From positions 558,001 through 622,000 of the forward strand of contig CAYFKJ010000003.1 of assembly GCA_964343605.1 (NCBI GenBank): a DNA stretch of 64,000 nucleotides. Reading direction: 5' to 3'. Numbering within the stretch: position 1 is the first letter of the stretch; every line of letters starts with the position of its first letter. The translations under genes and the position numbers were made by a program. The notes under the pieces were generated by a model. The model saw only the letters and a list, made by a program, of their open reading frames with translations. It did not search any database and was not told where the DNA came from. This stretch comes from CAYFKJ01 sp964343605 (lineage in GTDB: Bacteria; Pseudomonadota; Alphaproteobacteria; UBA2966). Shown piece after piece: positions 53,304-64,000 of this stretch.

Positions 53304-53384
53304 GAAGCGGCGGATTTCGGGGAAGACTTCAACATAACTCTGGTGTTTGATTGACTTGGCGGAAATTCAGGGCAGTTGGCTGAG

Positions 53385-53981
53385 ATGGCGGACAAGAAGA
53401 TAGAGATGTATTGGGAGATTGGCAGCACCAATACGTACTTTGCACTGAAATTACTCCCCGAAGTGTTGGCGCGGACCGGCGCCGGGCTGGTGCTGCATCC
53501 GTTCAATCTGGGCTATGTCTTTCGCGCGAACAACTACGTTTTGATGGACGAGCCGGAAGCCAAGATCCGCAATCGCAAGCGCGATCTCGAACGCTGGGCC
53601 GAAAGGTACGACCTCCCCTTCAAATTTCCCACTCGGTTCCCGATCAAAACCAGCCGGGCCCTGCGCGGCGCCCTGGCCATGCGCCGCCACGGTCTCGAAA
53701 TGCCGTTCATCGAGGCCATCTTCACGGCCTATTGGGAAAATGACGACGCCTCAGTTGCAGATTATGCCGGATTGCGCCCTATTGCCGCCGCTTTGGGCGT
53801 CGACGGAGATGATTTCGAAGCTTTGAGCGAAAGCGAAGAAGTGCGCCAGGAACTGATCGACAGCACCAATCGGGGCATGGAGCGCGGCGTCTTCGGCGTG
53901 CCGAGCTTCTTTGTCGGCGACGAACTGTTTTGGGGCAAGGATCGATTCGAATTTATCAAAGACGAACTAAAAAAATTATAA
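53385..53981 (+). CDS. DsbA-family protein, 2-hydroxychromene-2-carboxylate isomerase type
   Basis: A 198-aa thioredoxin-fold protein of the DsbA/kappa-GST/HCCA isomerase group. The N-terminal EIGSTNTYFALKLLPEV has no Cys-x-x-Cys, so it is not a disulfide oxidase. The C-terminus has GVFGVPSFFVGDELFWGKDRF, typical of the HCCA isomerase group that uses glutathione in aromatic degradation. ATG 53385 is chosen over a TTG three codons upstream. Convergent with the Panacea gene. Confidence 0.85.
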   Translation: MADKKIEMYWEIGSTNTYFALKLLPEVLARTGAGLVLHPFNLGYVFRANNYVLMDEPEAKIRNRKRDLERWAERYDLPFKFPTRFPIKTSRALRGALAMRRHGLEMPFIEAIFTAYWENDDASVADYAGLRPIAAALGVDGDDFEALSESEEVRQELIDSTNRGMERGVFGVPSFFVGDELFWGKDRFEFIKDELKKL

Positions 53982-54020
53982 TGATTACAATCAATTATTA
54001 TAGTTATCTAATTCAAAACA

Positions 54021-54569
54021 TTACCTTTTCCGGCCCATGCCCGGCGTCCATTTGACCGCTCGTTTCCCCGACATCGTGTAGTACTGCTGATCCGGCGTTT
54101 CGCCGTCAATCGGTTCCGGCGCTTCCTTCCCCTTGGGCGGCAGGGAACCGCCGTAGGCCAGCGTCATTGCCTGTACCGGAATCTCCGTGTTCTTGCCCTT
54201 CGCCAGGCTGCGGCTGAAGGCGGCGTCGCCTTCGATCAGGCGGCGCACGTCCTCCACCTGCTTGACGCTGTAGCGCTCCCAAATCTCATGCAGCAGGACT
54301 TCGGCGCGCCCCGACGGATAGACCGCGTCGATATTGGGCCGGCCGCCCTCGAAGACGTGATAGACGGTCGGCTCCAACGGCCCGAACCCCGTGGCGATGA
54401 AGGTCGCGGGCATCAGCTTGCGCCCCTGGGTTTCGGACGCGAACCGGGCCTGGGCGAGATACAGCAGGCAGTGCATCATGCCGGGGTTGAGCGGCTTGCC
54501 CAGTGATTCCGCCCTCTCGTGGAACCAGATGGCCACGTCCAGGGTCGATCTCAGAAGCGTTGTGGGCAT
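54021..54569 (-). CDS. Panacea-domain (DUF4065) protein
   Basis: A 182-aa protein with the Panacea/SocA-like domain. The start, DVAIWFHERAESLGKPLNP, then MMHCLLYLAQARF, and later TGFGPLEPTVYHVFEGG, match the DUF4065 fold. Homologues act as antitoxins or as phage-associated proteins (SocA is a proteolytic adaptor for SocB toxin). Here no toxin gene adjoins: the nearest neighbours are a DsbA-like gene and coxG. ATG 54569 follows AGGAG by five bases. Role unknown. Confidence 0.8.
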   Translation of the reverse strand: MPTTLLRSTLDVAIWFHERAESLGKPLNPGMMHCLLYLAQARFASETQGRKLMPATFIATGFGPLEPTVYHVFEGGRPNIDAVYPSGRAEVLLHEIWERYSVKQVEDVRRLIEGDAAFSRSLAKGKNTEIPVQAMTLAYGGSLPPKGKEAPEPIDGETPDQQYYTMSGKRAVKWTPGMGRKR

Positions 54570-54731
54570 TTTTCTCCTGCTCCGGGCCGGCAAAGCCGAA
54601 CTTCCGGGACAATCATAATTATTATGGCGGAATTTGCATCACCCGACGTTGCCCAAACGGAGCGGCGGCGTTAGGTTCGCTGCAATAAATGCCGGAACGG
54701 GAATTCGGCGGAACAGGGTGAGGACAATTCC

Positions 54732-55316
54732 ATGGACATGACGGGCGAACACCGCATTGCTGCCGCGCGCGAAAAGGTTTGGGAGGCGCTCAACGACCCG
54801 GAGGTGCTGCAGGCCTGCATCGCCGGCGCCGAATCCGTGGAAAAGGTTTCCGATACCGAATTCACGGCCGTGGTCACCGCCAAGGTCGGCCCGGTAAAGG
54901 CCAAATTCAAGGGCAAGGTGGAGCTTTCAGACATCGACCCGCCCAACGGATACACCATCAGCGGCGAGGGCCAGGGCGGCGTCGCCGGTTTCGGCAAAGG
55001 CGGCGCCGAGGTCAAACTGACGGAGGACGGCGGCGAAACCGTGCTCAACTATCACGCCAACGCCAAAGTCGGGGGCAAGCTGGCGCAGATCGGCTCGCGC
55101 CTGGTCGACGCCGCTGCCAAGAAGATGGCTGACGATTTCTTCACCGCCTTCACCGAACACCTGTCGGGCGGCGAAGAGGCTGCAGAGGAAGTCGTTGCGG
55201 AGGAGGCGCCAGCCGCCGCGTCGGCTCAAGAAGCCGGCGGCGGCCTCCCCACCTGGGCCTGGGCAGGCGGCATCATCGTCATCGTTCTGGTCATCATGCT
55301 GGCCTACAGCGGCTAG
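54732..55316 (+). CDS. coxG: CoxG-like SRPBCC protein with C-terminal membrane anchor
   Basis: A 194-aa protein. Residues ~1-145 form the SRPBCC domain of CoxG (MTGEHRIAAAREKVWEALND, LQACIAGAESVEK, VGGKLAQIGSRLVDAAA), which in Oligotropha helps attach CO dehydrogenase to the membrane. A Glu/Ala-rich linker leads to one helix near the C-terminus (~170-192), consistent with tail anchoring. It lies 321 bp upstream of coxS on the same strand. Confidence 0.9.
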   Translation: MDMTGEHRIAAAREKVWEALNDPEVLQACIAGAESVEKVSDTEFTAVVTAKVGPVKAKFKGKVELSDIDPPNGYTISGEGQGGVAGFGKGGAEVKLTEDGGETVLNYHANAKVGGKLAQIGSRLVDAAAKKMADDFFTAFTEHLSGGEEAAEEVVAEEAPAAASAQEAGGGLPTWAWAGGIIVIVLVIMLAYSG

Positions 55317-55637
55317 TCCGCGTCGTTCCCCTCAGATGGCGGGACTAGAGGCGAATTCGGCGCTGAAAATGTCGGTTTTCCTGTATGGCAAAATAGATAT
55401 TTGTATTTGCATATATTCTCCTTGAACCGCCCCCCGATGCGGTTATCGGAGCCACACAAATTTGTGCTCTATTTCGTCTACATCGCCCTTGACGTTCGGG
55501 CCGCATGGGCTGAGACTATTCGCCATAAAAGTGGGGCGCTGCGGACGCTTAAGAGCCGCATATGCTGAGTGGGCCATTCCTGAATTTCGCGGACCATTTG
55601 GAAGAAAAGCCCCGGATGTACAATGGGGAGATCACTC
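55317..55637. other. Intergenic region between coxG and coxS
   Basis: This 321-bp gap, long for a cox locus, should hold the coxSLM promoter. It is AT-rich around 55360-55420. It contains the palindrome at 55455-55466 and the GGGGAG ribosome-binding site of coxS (55625-55630). No gene was found in it. Confidence 0.5.
55455..55466. promoter_or_regulatory. Perfect 12-bp palindrome CACAAATTTGTG
   Basis: A perfect palindrome 172 bp before the coxS start. Position and symmetry suit an operator of a dimeric regulator of coxSLM. No regulator gene is adjacent. Confidence 0.35.
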
Positions 55638-56105
55638 ATGCCCACCGTTTCAATGACGGTGAACGGCACGCAGGTGTCCGCGGACGTCGAACCGCGCACG
55701 TTGCTCGTTCACTTTCTTCGCGATCACATTAATCTCACCGGCACCCACGTCGGCTGCGATACCAGCCAGTGCGGCGCCTGCGTCGTTCATATGAACGGTA
55801 AATCCGTAAAGTCCTGCAGCACTTTGGCCGTCCAGGCCGACGGCGCGGACGTCACCACCATCGAAGGCCTTGCCAACGGCGCCGAACTGCATCCCATGCA
55901 GGAAGCGTTCAAGGACAACCACGGCCTGCAGTGCGGCTTCTGCACGCCGGGCATGGTGATGAGCGCCGTGGATCTCGTGAAGAACAATCCGAACCCGGAC
56001 GAAGCGACGATCCGGGCGCAGCTCGACGGCAACATCTGCCGCTGCACGGGCTATCACAACATCGTCAAGGCGGTCAAAGACGGCGCCTCAAGGATGGGGG
56101 GATAA
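55638..56105 (+). CDS. coxS: Molybdenum hydroxylase 2Fe-2S subunit
   Basis: A 155-aa iron-sulfur subunit of the xanthine oxidase/CO dehydrogenase family. The plant-type cluster ligands are in VGCDTSQCGACVV plus KSC, and the second cluster in CGFCTPGM and NICRCTGY. It passes electrons from the Mo site to the FAD subunit. ATG 55638 follows GGGGAG by seven bases. The large subunit starts 4 bp after its stop. Confidence 0.92.
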   Translation: MPTVSMTVNGTQVSADVEPRTLLVHFLRDHINLTGTHVGCDTSQCGACVVHMNGKSVKSCSTLAVQADGADVTTIEGLANGAELHPMQEAFKDNHGLQCGFCTPGMVMSAVDLVKNNPNPDEATIRAQLDGNICRCTGYHNIVKAVKDGASRMGG

Positions 56106-56109
56106 AATC

Positions 56110-58458
<2,349 letters not shown>

Positions 58459-58470
58459 GGAGGACGAAAC

Positions 58471-59262
58471 ATGTATGCGTTCGAATATCAACGTCCCGGC
58501 AGCGTCGCGGATGCGGCGTCTGCCCTAGGCGGCGCGGCCGACGGCAAATACCTCGCCGGCGGTCAAACGTTGCTGGCCACCATGAAGCAACGCCTGGCGG
58601 CACCGTCCGACCTCGTCGATCTCGGCGGTATCGCGGAGCTCAAGGGCATAAGCGTCGACGGCAGCACCGTCACCATCGGCGCCATGACGACCCATGCGGA
58701 AGTTGCGGCGTCCGGCGAGGTGCAAACCCACATCCCGGCGTTGGCCGCGATGGCGGGTGACATCGGCGATCCGCAGGTGCGCAATTGCGGCACCATCGGC
58801 GGCTCTTTGGCCAACAACGATCCGGCGGCGGACTACCCGGCGGCCGTCCTGGCCCTCGGCGCCACGATCAAGACCAACCAACGGGAAATCGCGGCCGACG
58901 ATTTCATCACGGGGCTTTTCGAAACCGCCCTCAACGATGATGAAATCATCACCGCCGTCTCTTTTCCGGCCTGTGGCGAAGCGGCCTACATGAAGTTCAA
59001 GCAACCGGCCTCCCGGTTTGCCTTGGTCGGCGTGTTTGTCGCCAAAGCGGCCGATGGCGTGCGCGTGGCGGTCACCGGTGCGACCTCGCACGCCCACCGG
59101 GGCCCGAAGCTGGAAGCGGCTTTGAACGGCGATTTCTCGGCTGCCGCCGTCGACAGTGTCGATTTGCCGGTGGACGCGATGAACTCCGATATTCACGCCA
59201 GTGGTGAATACCGGGCTCATTTGGTCAAGGTCATGACCAAACGCGCCGTCGAGGCGATCTGA
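58471..59262 (+). CDS. coxM: Molybdenum hydroxylase FAD subunit
   Basis: A 263-aa FAD-binding subunit. The FAD motifs are LAGGQTLLATMKQRL and MAGDIGDPQVRNCGTIGGSL, both intact. The order S-L-M here differs from the M-S-L order of Oligotropha cox. Followed by a strong terminator at 59306, so the coxSLM message probably ends here. Confidence 0.92.
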   Translation: MYAFEYQRPGSVADAASALGGAADGKYLAGGQTLLATMKQRLAAPSDLVDLGGIAELKGISVDGSTVTIGAMTTHAEVAASGEVQTHIPALAAMAGDIGDPQVRNCGTIGGSLANNDPAADYPAAVLALGATIKTNQREIAADDFITGLFETALNDDEIITAVSFPACGEAAYMKFKQPASRFALVGVFVAKAADGVRVAVTGATSHAHRGPKLEAALNGDFSAAAVDSVDLPVDAMNSDIHASGEYRAHLVKVMTKRAVEAI

Positions 59263-59305
59263 CCGGCACTTGAGTTAAGGCCCCACAAGGGCCAAATTAG
59301 GATAA

Positions 59306-59330
59306 GGGGGAGGCTCGCCTCCCCCTTTTT
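59306..59330 (+). terminator. Intrinsic terminator after coxM
   Basis: An 8-bp GC-rich stem (GGGGGAGG facing CCTCCCCC with a CTCG loop), extended by AA/TT, then a T run. It lies 43 bp after the coxM stop and 25 bp before the coxD start, so it separates the structural subunits from the maturation genes, or attenuates the latter. Confidence 0.85.
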
Positions 59331-59354
59331 CCGATTTAGGAGCTGAACGACCCT

Positions 59355-60266
59355 ATGTCCTTGCCCGCTTCCATCGACGACACCGAAAAGCTGCTGCGCG
59401 GCGGCAATTACATTGCCGACCGCAGTCTCGCCACCAGCCTGTATCTCAGCCTGAGCATGGGCCGCCCCTTGTTTCTCGAAGGCGAAGCCGGTGTCGGCAA
59501 AACCGAAATCGCCAAGGTGCTGTCCGAAACCCTCGGCCGGCGCCTGGTGCGCCTGCAATGCTACGAGGGTCTGGATATCGCCTCGGCCGTCTATGAGTGG
59601 AACTACGCCGGCCAGATGATTGAAATCCGTATGGCGGAAGCGGAAGGCGGCACCGACCGGGAACAACTGGGCAAGGATGTCTTTTCCGAGAAATTCCTGA
59701 TCGAGCGCCCCCTCTTGCAGGCCCTCAAGACCGACGAGGCCGGACCGCCTGTGCTGCTGATCGACGAACTGGACCGCACGGACGAGCCGTTCGAAGCCTA
59801 CCTCCTCGAAGTGCTTTCAGATTTTCAGATCACAATCCCGGAAATCGGTACCATCGAAGCGCCGGAACCGCCGCTTGTGGTCATCACGTCCAACCGGACG
59901 CGTGAGATTCACGACGCCCTGAAGCGCCGTTGCCTCTATTACTGGGTGGATTACCCGACGGCCGCGCGCGAGTTGGAGATCCTCGCCGTCAAAGTGCCGG
60001 GCGCCGGGGAGCGGTTGGGCAAGCAGGTCGTCACCTTCGTGCAGGAACTGCGCAAGATGGACCTTTTCAAGCTGCCCGGTGTGGCCGAAACCATCGACTG
60101 GTCCTCGGCGTTGCTGCAACTGGACAAACTGGCGCTCGATCCCGAGACGATCAACGACACCCTCGGTGTACTCCTGAAATACCAGGACGACATCGCCCAG
60201 GTCCAAGGCAGCGAGGCTGCGCGCATCCTCGACCGCGTCAACGCCGAGCTCGCCCAGGTGGGTTGA
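59355..60266 (+). CDS. coxD: CoxD-like AAA+ ATPase (MoxR family)
   Basis: A 303-aa MoxR-type ATPase. Walker A GEAGVGKT (~42-49), Walker B VLLIDELD, sensor 1 VVITSNRTREIHDALKRRC and the arginine region follow. In Oligotropha CoxD is needed to build the Cu-S-Mo site; here, with a form II enzyme, it more likely acts as a general chaperone with CoxE. ATG 59355 is preceded by AGGAG at 59338-59342. CoxE starts 14 bp after its stop. Confidence 0.9.
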   Translation: MSLPASIDDTEKLLRGGNYIADRSLATSLYLSLSMGRPLFLEGEAGVGKTEIAKVLSETLGRRLVRLQCYEGLDIASAVYEWNYAGQMIEIRMAEAEGGTDREQLGKDVFSEKFLIERPLLQALKTDEAGPPVLLIDELDRTDEPFEAYLLEVLSDFQITIPEIGTIEAPEPPLVVITSNRTREIHDALKRRCLYYWVDYPTAARELEILAVKVPGAGERLGKQVVTFVQELRKMDLFKLPGVAETIDWSSALLQLDKLALDPETINDTLGVLLKYQDDIAQVQGSEAARILDRVNAELAQVG

Positions 60267-60280
60267 GGGCGGAGGGCGTC

Positions 60281-61525
60281 ATGGTGGAACTGCCCGATCC
60301 CGATCAAGCTCTCGGCGGCAAGCTGGCCGACAACATCATGCATTTCGGCCGGGCGCTGAGGGTGGCGGGGTTGCCCATCGGGCCGGGCCGCGTGATCGAC
60401 GCCATCAAGGCGGTTGAGACCGCGGGCATCACGCGGCGCGATGATTTCTACTGGGCGCTTCATAGCGTCTTCGTCAACCGGCGCGATCAGCGCGAGATGT
60501 TCGACCAGGCCTTCCACATCTTCTGGCGCAATCCGGAAATCCTGGAAAAGATGATGTCGCTGATGCTGCCCATGATGGGCGACGGCAGCGGAGAGATGGA
60601 TCCGGAAACGCCAAGCCAGCGTCTGCGTGACGCCCTCTACCCCGGCGGCCGCGACAACGAGCACGAGGAAGAACAGCAGGAGGAACAGGAAGTCATCATC
60701 GACGCCAGCGGCTCGGCCTCCGCGCGCGAAGTCCTGCAGCAAAAGGACTTCGAGACCATGAGTTCTGAGGAACTGGCCGAGGCCCGGCGCATTGTCTCGC
60801 AATTGCGCTTGCCCATCATGGCCGTGCCGACCCGGCGTTTTGTCGCCGATGACCGCGGCGCGCGCGTCGACATGCGGGGGACCTTGCGGGCCGGCCTGAG
60901 ATCGGGCGGCGCGGTTATCCCGTTAAAACGCCGCCGCCGGGCGCGGCGCCACCCGCCATTGGTCATCCTCTGCGACATCTCGGGTTCCATGAGCCGCTAT
61001 TCGCGCATGCTGCTGCATTTCGTTCATGCGCTGACCAACGACCGCGACCGGGTTCACACCTTCGTGTTCGGCACCCGCCTTACCAACATCACGCGTTACC
61101 TGCGCCAGCGCGACGTTGACGCCGCCATCGGCCAGGTCGCCGAAACCGTCGAGGACTGGTCGGGCGGCACGCGTATCGGCGTGACGTTGAAGGAATTCAA
61201 CACCGTCTGGTCGCGCCGCGTGCTGGGTCAGGGCGCGCTGGTGCTGTTCATTTCGGATGGCCTTGACCGCGACGCCGGCGACGGCCTCGAATCCGAGATG
61301 GAGCGCCTGCACAAGTCCTGCCGCCGTCTGGTTTGGCTTAACCCGCTCTTGAGATTTGACGGATTCGAACCAAAATCAAAGGGCATCCGGGCGATCCTGC
61401 CGCACGTCGATGAGTTCCGCACGGTACACAACCTCGAATCGCTCAAGGATCTTGCCAAGGCCCTCGGCCGCGACCTACCCCGCGCCGAGGAAGGGCTGAC
61501 GACGATGCAGCGGGCGGTCGCCTAA
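60281..61525 (+). CDS. coxE: CoxE-like protein with VWA domain
   Basis: A 414-aa protein of the CoxE/VWA family. The C-terminal half has the MIDAS motif DISGSMSRYSRM and LVLFISDGLDRD, so metal-dependent protein binding is likely. The middle has an acidic stretch (EHEEEQQEEQEVIID). It works with the CoxD ATPase in enzyme maturation. ATG 60281 follows GGAGGG; the frame is open much further upstream through coxD but this has no support. Confidence 0.9.
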   Translation: MVELPDPDQALGGKLADNIMHFGRALRVAGLPIGPGRVIDAIKAVETAGITRRDDFYWALHSVFVNRRDQREMFDQAFHIFWRNPEILEKMMSLMLPMMGDGSGEMDPETPSQRLRDALYPGGRDNEHEEEQQEEQEVIIDASGSASAREVLQQKDFETMSSEELAEARRIVSQLRLPIMAVPTRRFVADDRGARVDMRGTLRAGLRSGGAVIPLKRRRRARRHPPLVILCDISGSMSRYSRMLLHFVHALTNDRDRVHTFVFGTRLTNITRYLRQRDVDAAIGQVAETVEDWSGGTRIGVTLKEFNTVWSRRVLGQGALVLFISDGLDRDAGDGLESEMERLHKSCRRLVWLNPLLRFDGFEPKSKGIRAILPHVDEFRTVHNLESLKDLAKALGRDLPRAEEGLTTMQRAVA

Positions 61526-61545
61526 GCAACAAGGGGAACGACATC

Positions 61546-61887
61546 ATGAACGAACCGGGAACCGTACAAAGCTGGCAGGAGGATGTGCTGGAAACGGCGG
61601 CGCAATGGAAAGCCGAAGGCCGTGGCGTGGCATTGGCCACGGTGGTCACGACCTGGGGCTCGAGCCCCCGGCCCGTCGGCAGCCAGTTGCTCGTGGACGC
61701 GGACGGCGCCATCGTCGGCTCGGTTTCCGGCGGTTGCATCGAGGGCGCCGTGGTCAAGGAAGCGCAGGAGGTCATCGCGGGCGGCGATGCCCGGCTTCTG
61801 GACTTCGGCGTCACCAACGACCAGGCCTGGGAGGTCGGTCTCGCTTGCGGCGGCAAGGTCGAGGTCTACGTCGAGCGCATCGACTGA
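61546..61887 (+). CDS. XdhC-family protein, N-terminal domain only
   Basis: A 113-aa protein that equals the first domain of XdhC/CoxF (ALATVVTTWGSSPRPVGSQL, DGAIVGSVSGGCIEGAVV). XdhC inserts or sulfurates the Mo cofactor of hydroxylases. In most species the domain is fused to a Rossmann domain; here the two are separate, translationally coupled genes (TGATGA overlap with the next). Confidence 0.88.
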   Translation: MNEPGTVQSWQEDVLETAAQWKAEGRGVALATVVTTWGSSPRPVGSQLLVDADGAIVGSVSGGCIEGAVVKEAQEVIAGGDARLLDFGVTNDQAWEVGLACGGKVEVYVERID

Positions 61888-62585
61888 TGAAATCCGAAAC
61901 CCTCAGCGCCGTCCTGAAGCTGCGCGCGGAAAAGCGCGCCGGCATCCTCGTCACCAATCTGGAAAACGGTGAAGAACGGCTCTATGAGGCTGCCGAGCTG
62001 GCGTCTCTTCAGGGAACGGACGCCGACCTTGCCGAAGCCCTCGCCACCGCGCTGCGTTCCGACAAGTCGCGTACCATCGAAACTTCTGACGGGCCTGCTT
62101 TCCTCAATGTCTTCAATCCGGCGCTGCGTATGGTCATCGTCGGCGCTGTCCACATTGCCCAACCGCTGGCCCGCATGGCGGCGCTGGCCGGATACGCCGT
62201 CACCGTGGTCGACCCACGCCGTTCGTTCGCCAGCGAGGAGCGGTTCCCCGGCATCGAACTCAGCACCGAATGGCCCGACGACGCGTTGAACGAAATCGCT
62301 CCCGACGCCCGCACCGCCGTCGTCACCCTGACCCACGATCCCAAACTCGACGATCCGGCGCTGGAAGTTGCCCTGAAATCGGAGGCCTTCTACATCGGCT
62401 CGCTGGGCAGCAACCGCACACACGCTTCACGGCTGGAACGACTTCGGGAACTGGGTTTTGACGATGATACGATGGCCCGCATCCGGGGACCGGTCGGTCT
62501 CAACATTGGCGCCAAATCACCGGCCGAGATTGCGGTTTCCATTTTGGGTCAGGTCACCGAAACGTTGCGGACCGAAACCGGCTAG
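61887..62585 (+). CDS. XdhC-family protein, C-terminal Rossmann domain
   Basis: A 232-aa protein that matches the C-terminal XdhC Rossmann domain: VIVGAVHIAQPLARMAALAGY, then VVDPRRSFASEERFP and VTLTHDPKLDDPAL, and at the end IGLNIGAKSPAEIAVSILG-type sequence (PVGLNIGAKSPAEIAVSIL). An N-terminal ~65 residues is a short extra domain. ATG 61887 overlaps the stop of the first XdhC gene. Together they form a two-piece XdhC for the coxSLM enzyme. Confidence 0.88.
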   Translation: MKSETLSAVLKLRAEKRAGILVTNLENGEERLYEAAELASLQGTDADLAEALATALRSDKSRTIETSDGPAFLNVFNPALRMVIVGAVHIAQPLARMAALAGYAVTVVDPRRSFASEERFPGIELSTEWPDDALNEIAPDARTAVVTLTHDPKLDDPALEVALKSEAFYIGSLGSNRTHASRLERLRELGFDDDTMARIRGPVGLNIGAKSPAEIAVSILGQVTETLRTETG

Positions 62586-62591
62586 CACGCC

Positions 62592-64000
62592 ATGCGCTAC
62601 GGAGAGATCACATTGGATGAGGCCGAGGGCGCGCTGCTCGCCCATTCGGTCCAAGCTCGCGACAAGGTCTTCAAGAAGGGTCGCAGGCTGAGTTCCAACG
62701 ATATCTCGGCGCTGGACCAGGCGGGGATCTCAAGCGTCACCGCCGTAACACTGGAAGATCATGACGTCCATGAAGACGAAGCGGCCGAAGCCGTCGCCCT
62801 TGCGGCCTGCGGTGAGGGCGCCGAGGCCTCGGCACCGTTTACCGGACGGTGCAACCTCTACGCCACCCACGATGGCGTCGCCGTCATCGACCGTGGCCGC
62901 GTCGACGACATTAACCGCATCGACGAGGCCCTGACGGTCGCCACGCTGCCGCCTTACGCCGTCGTCAAGCAAGGCCAGATGCTGGCTACGGTGAAGGTCA
63001 TCCCCTTTTCCGCGCCTGCCGATGCCGTGGATGCCGGCGTGGCCATTGCAGCCGGCGACGGCCCTCTGGTTCGTGTCGCCGGGTTTGGACGACGCAAATC
63101 CGGACTGGTGTCGACGCGGTTGGCCGGAACCCGGGACAAGGTTCTGGAGAAAACCTCCGAGATTACCCGACACCGCCTGGAAACCTACGGCAGCGAGCTC
63201 GCGCACCAATCGGCCTGTGATCACGATGCAGCGGCAGTCGCCAGAGGCATCAAAGACGCCCTCGCCGACGGCTGTGACCTGGTGCTGGTGTTCGGCGCCT
63301 CCGCCATCGTTGATCGTCAGGACGTCATTCCGGCGGGGATCGAGGCCGCCGGCGGCAGGGTCGATCATTTCGGAATGCCGGTCGATCCGGGAAATCTCCT
63401 GCTGTTGGGCCGCCACGGCAATGTCCCCATCATCGGTCTTCCCGGGTGTGCCCGTTCGCCCAAGATCAACGGCTTCGACTGGGTTTTGCAGCGCCTTTGC
63501 GCCGGTTTGACGGTGACCCGCGCCGACATCACCGAAATGGGCGCAGGCGGTCTGCTGAAGGAAATCCCCTCTCGCCCCCAGCCCCGCGACGGCGAAGTCA
63601 CCGCCCCCGCCCTGCCCCACAAGCCGCGCATTGCGGCGTTGGTCCTTGCCGCAGGCCAATCGCGGCGCATGGGCAGTGTCAACAAGATGCTGGCGGAAGC
63701 CAACGGCAAACCGATGATCGAAGCGAGCGTCGATGCCGTCCTCGCCTCGGAAGCGGAATCGGTCATCGTCGTGACGGGCCACGAGCCGGAAGCGGTCCGC
63801 CGGGCGCTGGAGGGGCGCAACGTGGCGTTCGTCCACAATCCGGATTTTGCCGAAGGCCTGAGTACGTCGCTACGAACCGGTATCTCCTCCCTGCCGGAAG
63901 ACATCGACGGCGCGGTCGTCTGTTTGGGAGACATGCCCGCCGTAGAAGCCCGCCACATCAACAAACTGATTGCCGCCTTCGACCCGGAGGAAGGGCGTTC
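62592..64000 (+). CDS. Molybdopterin-binding/MocA-like fusion protein, 3' end beyond the window
   Basis: At least 469 residues; the window ends before the stop. Residues ~1-340 form a molybdopterin-binding (MoeA/MogA-like) region, with VIPFSAPADAVDAG and LVLVFGASAIVDRQDVIPAG. From ~345 a nucleotidyltransferase follows, with AALVLAAGQSRRMGSVNKML, the MobA/MocA signature that transfers CMP or GMP to molybdopterin. MocA (CTP) fits Mo hydroxylases of the XdhC/Cox type. Starts 6 bp after the XdhC gene, so it is read with it. Length and C-terminus cannot be judged. Confidence 0.87.
   Translation, partial: MRYGEITLDEAEGALLAHSVQARDKVFKKGRRLSSNDISALDQAGISSVTAVTLEDHDVHEDEAAEAVALAACGEGAEASAPFTGRCNLYATHDGVAVIDRGRVDDINRIDEALTVATLPPYAVVKQGQMLATVKVIPFSAPADAVDAGVAIAAGDGPLVRVAGFGRRKSGLVSTRLAGTRDKVLEKTSEITRHRLETYGSELAHQSACDHDAAAVARGIKDALADGCDLVLVFGASAIVDRQDVIPAGIEAAGGRVDHFGMPVDPGNLLLLGRHGNVPIIGLPGCARSPKINGFDWVLQRLCAGLTVTRADITEMGAGGLLKEIPSRPQPRDGEVTAPALPHKPRIAALVLAAGQSRRMGSVNKMLAEANGKPMIEASVDAVLASEAESVIVVTGHEPEAVRRALEGRNVAFVHNPDFAEGLSTSLRTGISSLPEDIDGAVVCLGDMPAVEARHINKLIAAFDPEEGR

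Overview
The window looks like chromosome of a free-living alphaproteobacterium, probably Rhodospirillales-like. Support comes from an AapJQMP amino-acid transporter, an NDUFS4-like complex I subunit, a GTTATAC-type Zur box, PAS_5/DUF2927/DUF4149 proteins, and high GC with short operons joined by ATGA overlaps. This is inference from gene content; no rRNA or species marker is present.

Layout. 1-6.7 kb: an accessory-looking stretch with an IS5-transposase/PAS chimera, an alpha/beta hydrolase, a double helix-turn-helix regulator, a perfect 18-bp palindrome ahead of a 70-aa protein, a cyclophilin-like protein and a four-PAS/GAF sensor kinase. 6.9-11.2 kb: nudF, then a sulfur/cysteine operon (cysK, alaX, sseA, double GNAT). 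11.2-13 kb: dispersed repeats (two MITE-like elements and a perfect 28-bp hairpin) around a Tat-exported flavin amine oxidase. 13-17.4 kb: aapJQMP with an internal terminator after aapJ. 17.7-21.3 kb: a zinc regulon, zur-znuC-znuB divergent from znuA-hisI around one Zur box. 21.3-25.3 kb: a receiver-EAL phosphodiesterase and modABC with a ModE-like operator.

25.3-41.6 kb: mixed genes. These include DUF2927 and DUF938 proteins, a CPA1 Na+/H+ antiporter with a cyclic-nucleotide domain, an aquaporin, a receiver protein lacking its phospho-aspartate, a TPR-caspase protein, a lone flagellin with a sigma-54-like promoter, an exported intradiol dioxygenase, tRNA-Arg(TCT), an NDUFS4-like gene, tRNA-Pro(TGG), a hybrid histidine kinase and a double cold-shock protein. 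41.9-49.5 kb: a ten-gene Mrp/Mbh-type cation antiporter operon in the gene order of archaeal mbhA-H but with three separate D-type (NuoL/M-like) subunits; one gene lacks a usable start codon at its conserved N-terminus. 49.6-54.6 kb: DUF4149, PhoD-like and ChaN-like lipoproteins, an MFS transporter, a DsbA-like protein and an orphan Panacea (DUF4065) protein.

54.7-64 kb: a form-II CoxL molybdenum hydroxylase locus (coxG, coxS, coxL, coxM, terminator, coxD, coxE, XdhC split over two genes, and a molybdopterin-binding/MocA-like fusion running off the end). The modABC uptake genes 30 kb upstream would supply molybdate for this enzyme. The most unusual items are the transposase-PAS chimera, the Mrp/Mbh operon with its lost start codon, the 18-bp palindrome beside a tail-only regulator fragment, and the phospho-dead receiver next to the caspase-like protein.
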